DNA from: an uncultured Oscillibacter sp.
GTDB taxonomy: Bacteria > Bacillota > Clostridia > Oscillospirales > Oscillospiraceae
Length of the DNA stretch: 23,807 nt
NCBI GenBank assembly: GCA_910588175.1
Contig: CAJUQQ010000025.1
Location: 1 to 23,807 of the forward strand
Reading direction: 5' to 3'
Position 1 is the first letter of the stretch; the number at the start of each line of letters is the position of its first letter. The notes beneath the pieces are model-generated. The model saw only the letters and a program-made list of their open reading frames with translations. It did not search any database and was not told the DNA's origin. Both the position numbers and the translations under genes were made by a program. Shown here piece by piece: positions 20,198 through 23,807 of the stretch.

Positions 20198-20219
20198 AAC
20201 CGCCCCGAACGGGGCGGTT
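20198..20219 (-). terminator. Terminator of the TAXI-TRAP operon
   Basis: A 9-bp perfect stem (20198-20206 with 20211-20219), loop of four, followed on the minus strand by TTTCTTCGG; it begins 11 bases past the permease stop. Confidence 0.8.
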
Positions 20220-20229
20220 TGGAGTGTGC

Positions 20230-22269
20230 TCAAGCTGTGGCGGCGCCCTTCTTCGCCATGGCTCTCTGGTAGAACACCAGGACGGCCAGAACGGCAAGGC
20301 CCACCACGTCCGTGGCGTCGCCGGGAATCATCATGGCAAGGCCCGCGACGACCAGGGCCAGCCGCATCCACCGGGGAATGGGCCGGAAGAGGAAGCCGTT
20401 CAGCGCCGCGGCCACGCCGAAGATGCCCAGCAGCGCGCTGACGACGATTTGTATCACCTGGAACACGCTGGTCACGTCCACAAAGAGCATGGCCGGGCTG
20501 TAGGCGAAGATATAGGGGACGATGAAGGCGGCGATAGCCAGCTTGGTGGCGTTGACGCCGGTTTTCATGGGGTCGGATTTGGCGATGGCGCTGCCGGCGT
20601 AGGCCGCCAGGGCCACGGGGGGCGTGATGTCCGCCACAATGCCGAAGTAGAACACGAAGAAGTGGGCGGGAATCTTGCCGATGCCCAGCTGAATCAGAAT
20701 GGGGGCGCAGGTGGAGGCCATGATGCAGTAGTTGGCCGTGGTGGGCACGCCCATGCCTAGGACAATGCAGCAGAGCATGGTCAAAAACAGGGCGATGAAC
20801 AGGGACAGGGACGGAATGGGGACCATGCTGCTGATGTTCACCACGGCGTTGATCAGCTTGGAGGCGAGGCCCGTCACCGTGATGCACCCGGCCACCATGC
20901 CCGCCATGGAGCAGGCCACGGCCACGGTGATGCAGCTCCGGCCGCCGGCCTCCAGGGAGTGGATGATCATGGCGGCGGTGTTCTTCACAAAGGGAACCGC
21001 CCCGCCTTCGTTATGCTGGGTCCGGCTGGCCGCGAAGATGTGGGGCAGGCTCACCAGAATCGCCAGCAGGATGGCGATGGAGGCGGAATACTGGAGGGTC
21101 CGGGTGCCGGTGGAAACCATCCACACCAGAACCACCAGGGGCAGCAGCAGGTAGATGCTGCGGATCAGGATGCCGAACTTGGGCAGCTGGTCCCGGGGAA
21201 TGCCCTTCAGGTTCAGGCGGCGGGCCTCCAGATGGACCGCCAGGAAGATGCCGGTGAAGTACAGCAGGGCGGGGAGGATGGCCTTCACCGCCACATTGGC
21301 GTAGGTGGTGTCCATATACTCCGCCATGAGGAAGGCCGCCGCGCCCATGATGGGGGGCATGATCTGCCCGCCGGTGGAGGCGGCCGCCTCCACGGCTCCG
21401 GCGAACTCGCCCTGATAGCCGGTGCGCTTCATCATGGGGATGGTGACGGAGCCGGTGGTGACGGTGTTTCCCACCGACGAGCCGGACACCATGCCGCAGA
21501 GGGCGGAGGAGATGACCGCCACCTTGGCGGGGCCGCCGGAGGTGCTGCCCGCCAGGGAGTTGGCCAGATCGATGAAGAAGCTGGAGATGCCCGTCCGCTC
21601 CAGGAAGGCGCCGAAGATGATAAACACGGCGATGAACTTGGCGCAGACCTGGATGGGGGTGGCCATGACGCCGGAGGTGCCGTAGAACAGGGTGTAGACC
21701 ACCCGGGCCAGATTTTGGCCGCTGGCGAAGGTGTACACCAGGAGCACGCCCACCACGCAGAGAATGGGAAGTCCCACGCAGCGGCGGCAGAGCTCCGCCA
21801 GACAGAGAACCGCCACTACGCCGATCACCAGATAGAACCACGCGTTGGGAATGGCGGTTTCGCTGGCGGGGTTGATTTTGCCCGCGCTGGTGATTACCAT
21901 GACCAGGGATTTGTAGTTGACGCAGTAGTAGAAGAAGGAGCCCGCCCCCAGAAGCATCAGCACCACGTCATACCAGGGCATGGAGTTGGGCTTCACATGG
22001 TCCTTCCGGGCGGGATAGGTCAGATAACCCATGACAATGATAAGCCCCAGGAAGGAGCTGAGCCGGATGGGCATGTCCCAGGTGCAGAAGAGGGTGGACC
22101 AGATGCAGTACAGGGAGAACAGGGCCATGACCACGCTGACCACGGCCTTAGGCGTTCCCTCCCAGATGCGGGTGGCGGATTCCCGGTCATACTTCCGCAT
22201 GACCGCGTCCATGTCCGCCGCCGTGCCGGTTTCCACGTCGGGGAGGTCCTTCTTGTCTTTCTCGCTCAT
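20230..22269 (-). CDS. TRAP transporter permease, fused 4TM/12TM (DctQM) of the TAXI type
   Basis: 679 residues, many membrane helices. It is the small (DctQ-like) and large (DctM-like) TRAP subunits in one chain, the form used with TAXI binding proteins. A soluble N-terminus (about 45 residues) leads to the first helices; the DctM part has NSLAGSTSGGPAKVAVISSA, GMVSGSSVGNTVTTGSVTIP, GGQIMPPIMGAAAFLMAEY and GMGVPTTANYCIMAS, all typical of the fused family. It imports an organic acid or amino acid using an ion gradient; the substrate cannot be told. The ATG at 22269 follows AAGGAG by 10 bases; the frame above it lacks a site. It is downstream of the binding protein, separated by hairpins at 22323-22396. 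Confidence 0.93.
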   Translation of the reverse strand: MSEKDKKDLPDVETGTAADMDAVMRKYDRESATRIWEGTPKAVVSVVMALFSLYCIWSTLFCTWDMPIRLSSFLGLIIVMGYLTYPARKDHVKPNSMPWYDVVLMLLGAGSFFYYCVNYKSLVMVITSAGKINPASETAIPNAWFYLVIGVVAVLCLAELCRRCVGLPILCVVGVLLVYTFASGQNLARVVYTLFYGTSGVMATPIQVCAKFIAVFIIFGAFLERTGISSFFIDLANSLAGSTSGGPAKVAVISSALCGMVSGSSVGNTVTTGSVTIPMMKRTGYQGEFAGAVEAAASTGGQIMPPIMGAAAFLMAEYMDTTYANVAVKAILPALLYFTGIFLAVHLEARRLNLKGIPRDQLPKFGILIRSIYLLLPLVVLVWMVSTGTRTLQYSASIAILLAILVSLPHIFAASRTQHNEGGAVPFVKNTAAMIIHSLEAGGRSCITVAVACSMAGMVAGCITVTGLASKLINAVVNISSMVPIPSLSLFIALFLTMLCCIVLGMGVPTTANYCIMASTCAPILIQLGIGKIPAHFFVFYFGIVADITPPVALAAYAGSAIAKSDPMKTGVNATKLAIAAFIVPYIFAYSPAMLFVDVTSVFQVIQIVVSALLGIFGVAAALNGFLFRPIPRWMRLALVVAGLAMMIPGDATDVVGLAVLAVLVFYQRAMAKKGAATA

Positions 22270-22322
22270 AGAATCGCACTCCTTGATTAAAATAAACACC
22301 ACAAAACAGTGGTTCCCAAGGT

Positions 22323-22396
22323 CCTTGCCGTATTGAAGGGGCGGCGGACGGCCGCCCTTTCAATGCGGCAAGGGCCGCTTGGAGCGGCCCTTGCCG
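22323..22396 (-). promoter_or_regulatory. Mutually exclusive hairpins between the binding-protein and permease genes
   Basis: In transcript order: a 13-bp perfect stem (22366-22378 with 22384-22396), then a 23-position stem with two imperfect pairs (22323-22345 with 22351-22373). They share 22366-22373, so CCTTGCCG can pair with the CGGCAAGG on either side but not both. No U-tract follows. It could protect the upstream message or cut expression of the permease relative to the binding protein. Confidence 0.55.
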
Positions 22397-22409
22397 GGGA
22401 TGGGAGAAA

Positions 22410-23480
22410 TCAATAGGTCCCGGCGGGAATGGTGTAGGCGCTGTAGTAGGGAGAGACCTCCAGCAGGGCGTTGGTGTGCTCCTCGTCCAGGCTGACCAGG
22501 TACACGGGGCCGCTGGTAGCCAGGTCCACGATGGAGGTGGTGGGCGCGCCGGCCACCACGAAGGCCGCGTCGATCTTCTTGTCCTTCAGGTTTTCGGTGC
22601 TGTCGGCGAAGCCCAGGTACACGGGGCTGATGCCGGTGTCAGGGTCGATGTCATAGGCGCTCAGCACGTCCACGGCGTTGAACCACACGCCGGAACCCCG
22701 GTCTCCGATGGAGACGGACTTGCCCGCAAGATCCGCGACAGACTTGATGTCGGGGTTGGTGGTGACGATCTGGACCTGCTCCATGTAGAGGGCGGCCACC
22801 ACGGAGAAGTTCTCCACTTTGGCGTCGAACAGGCGCTCGCCGTTGTAGGCGTAGCTCATAACGTCGGACTGGACGAAGCCCAGCTGCACGTCGCCGGCGG
22901 CCAGGTTCTCAATGTTTTCCTTGGAGCCGCCGGAGGTGATGGCGGTGACGGAGACGCCGGTGGAGTTGGAGACAAAGTTGCTCAGCACGCCGCCGAAGGC
23001 GTAATAGGTGCCGGACTCGCCGCCGGTGCCGAAGGTCAGGGCCTTGGAATCGCCGGAGCCCGCGCCGTCCTTCACGGAAGCGACTTCCTTGCCCTTCTCA
23101 GCGAAGTACTTGGCCGCGCCGGGGTGATAGGGCACGGAGGTGACGGAGGAGGCGAAGTCCAGGTCCAGCTCGCCGCCCTTGGCGTGCTGCTCGGTGATGG
23201 CTTCGATATTTTCGAAGATGGCGGAGGTGAAGGCGTAGATGTCGTCCTCGGGCACGTCGTCCCGGGCGATGACCACCGCGCCCACGGCCACGGTATTGGT
23301 GTCCTCGGCCACGGCGGAAGCGCCGGAGCCGTCGGAGCTTCCGGAATCGGCGGGGGCGGAGGCGTCGGCGGGAGCGGAGGTGTCCGCGGGGGCGGAGCCG
23401 CTATCCTTATCGCCGCCGCAGCCGGCGAGGAGCATGGCCAGCATGAGAACGGCCATCAGCAGAGAGAATTTCTTTTTCAT
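22410..23480 (-). CDS. TAXI-family TRAP solute-binding lipoprotein, apparently circularly permuted
   Basis: 356 residues: lipoprotein signal with lipobox LAGC (C21), an Ala/Pro/Ser/Asp linker to about 58, then TVAVGAVVIARDDVPEDD...HPGAAKYFAEKG (63-130), then the TAXI core from about 147: LTFGTGGESGTYYAFG, TSGGSKENIENL, QLGFVQSDVMSYAYNG, VSIGDRGSGVW, DAAFVVAGAP, ending PYYSAYTIPAGTY. In the TAXI proteins I know, IPAGTY is followed by the TVAV...HPGAxKYFxEKG segment, which forms the C-terminus. Here that segment comes first. The ATG at 23480 follows GAGGA by 6 bases and gives a clean signal peptide; the open frame to 23786 crosses the promoter. It captures substrate for the permease downstream. 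Confidence 0.9.
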   Translation of the reverse strand: MKKKFSLLMAVLMLAMLLAGCGGDKDSGSAPADTSAPADASAPADSGSSDGSGASAVAEDTNTVAVGAVVIARDDVPEDDIYAFTSAIFENIEAITEQHAKGGELDLDFASSVTSVPYHPGAAKYFAEKGKEVASVKDGAGSGDSKALTFGTGGESGTYYAFGGVLSNFVSNSTGVSVTAITSGGSKENIENLAAGDVQLGFVQSDVMSYAYNGERLFDAKVENFSVVAALYMEQVQIVTTNPDIKSVADLAGKSVSIGDRGSGVWFNAVDVLSAYDIDPDTGISPVYLGFADSTENLKDKKIDAAFVVAGAPTTSIVDLATSGPVYLVSLDEEHTNALLEVSPYYSAYTIPAGTY

Positions 23481-23529
23481 CGTTCTTCCTCTTTTCGGGA
23501 TTTGGATTTTGCGAGGGTTGAAGCCAACT

Positions 23530-23630
23530 CTTGCAAGTATGCGCCTATCATACCACAAAATGTACATTGTTACAAGGGCGCATTTTAATATAGTAAATAA
23601 TTTTTGCAAGTTACCATGAATCAACTTGCA
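23530..23630 (-). promoter_or_regulatory. Promoter of the TAXI-TRAP operon with repeated TTGCAAG sites
   Basis: Minus strand: TTGTAA (23570-23575), a 17-base spacer, TATGAT (23547-23552). Around it lie an 8-bp inverted repeat TGCAAGTT/AACTTGCA (23605-23612 and 23623-23630) upstream, and the palindrome CTTGCAAG (23530-23537) near the start site. All share the core CTTGCA, as expected for a dimeric regulator. The stretch 23631-23734 shows nothing I can name. Confidence 0.6.
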
Positions 23631-23734
23631 TACAGAGGAGCTTTTGTGAAAGTTTGCGGAACGCAGCGAAGGAAAACGGCGGATTTGCACAAGCGGGCGC
23701 TTTCCGGGAGTGGAAATTTTATACATAAAGACAA

Positions 23735-23751
23735 GCCGCCCGGAGGGCGGC
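23735..23751. repeat. GC-rich hairpin before R1 copy E
   Basis: A 7-bp stem (23735-23741 with 23745-23751), loop GGA, two bases before R1 copy E. It may be the terminator of a gene beyond the window. Confidence 0.5.
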
Positions 23752-23753
23752 CT

Positions 23754-23807
23754 CAGAGTGTCGAAAAACGGTAAAAACTCCATCAACGGGAAGGAAGAGA
23801 GTTACGA
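23754..23807. repeat. R1 dispersed repeat, copy E (5' part only)
   Basis: Begins CAGAGTGTCGAAAAACGG and follows copy D closely through AACGGGAAGGAAGAGAGTTA to the window edge, where hairpin P1 would begin. It supports the left boundary of R1 assigned in copy D. Confidence 0.8.

Noticed and set aside
22410..23786. A 458-residue version of the TAXI protein starting at 23786
   Set aside because: The extra part crosses the promoter and R1 copy E and would bury the lipoprotein signal inside the protein.
1..23807. CRISPR arrays, tRNA or rRNA genes, prophage or defence systems
   Set aside because: No evenly spaced direct repeats, no cloverleaf or rRNA sequence and no phage, integrase or defence proteins were seen in this window.

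Overview
The window reads as a GC-rich low-GC-phylum (Firmicutes) genome of the gut Oscillospiraceae type (Flavonifractor / Lawsonibacter / Pseudoflavonifractor-like). The support is strong AGGAGG Shine-Dalgarno sites, TTGACA/TATAAT promoters, lipoprotein and SLH-domain exports, a sporulation-type PdaA deacetylase, a CsoR-CopA copper operon and a TAXI-TRAP transporter. The genus is an inference. I see no tRNA, rRNA or CRISPR array.

Layout. 1-1168: end of a dispersed repeat (called R1 here) and a BspA-like leucine-rich lipoprotein. 1169-1598: a gene-free stretch with a near-consensus promoter and a candidate structured small RNA. 1599-3265: a small XRE regulator and, divergently, a DEAD-box RNA helicase behind an AT-rich leader. 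3359-4564: an FprA-type diiron flavoprotein. 4565-4933: a long inverted repeat and a diverged R1 copy. 4934-7840: the csoR-copA operon with two palindromic CsoR operators around its promoter; the CopA C-terminus carries a CopZ-like domain with its own internal start signals. 7861-9625: a 163-bp MITE-like element, a beta-helix acyltransferase-like gene and pdaA. 9687-11137: a membrane-anchored DNA/RNA nuclease coupled to a DnaQ-like exonuclease. 11138-11535: the best complete R1 copy, between two identical hairpins. 11536-13825: mtnA and a short pyruvate-kinase-like gene, with a second 163-bp MITE-like copy in the leader. 13845-20083: a four-gene operon of membrane-fusion protein, ABC ATPase, MacB-type permease and SLH protein. 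20198-23575: a TAXI-TRAP operon of solute-binding lipoprotein and fused 4TM/12TM permease. 23735-23807: a hairpin and the start of another R1 copy.

The most unusual items are as follows. (1) The TAXI solute-binding protein appears circularly permuted: the segment that normally ends the family sits just after the lipoprotein signal, and the protein stops at the point where that segment would normally follow. (2) R1 is an unannotated repeat of about 160 bp made of three consecutive hairpins with compensatory changes between copies and imperfect terminal inverted repeats, and its recognisable edges lie beside GC-rich hairpins. (3) A 163-bp terminal-inverted-repeat element occurs twice, again with compensatory changes, and lies in transcribed untranslated regions both times. 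(4) A candidate small RNA lies at 1369-1487. (5) A pyruvate-kinase-like protein lacking the C-terminal domain is coupled to mtnA.

Both window ends fall inside R1 copies, so the window may be a whole contig broken at this repeat. Family names come from recalled motifs; no database search was run.
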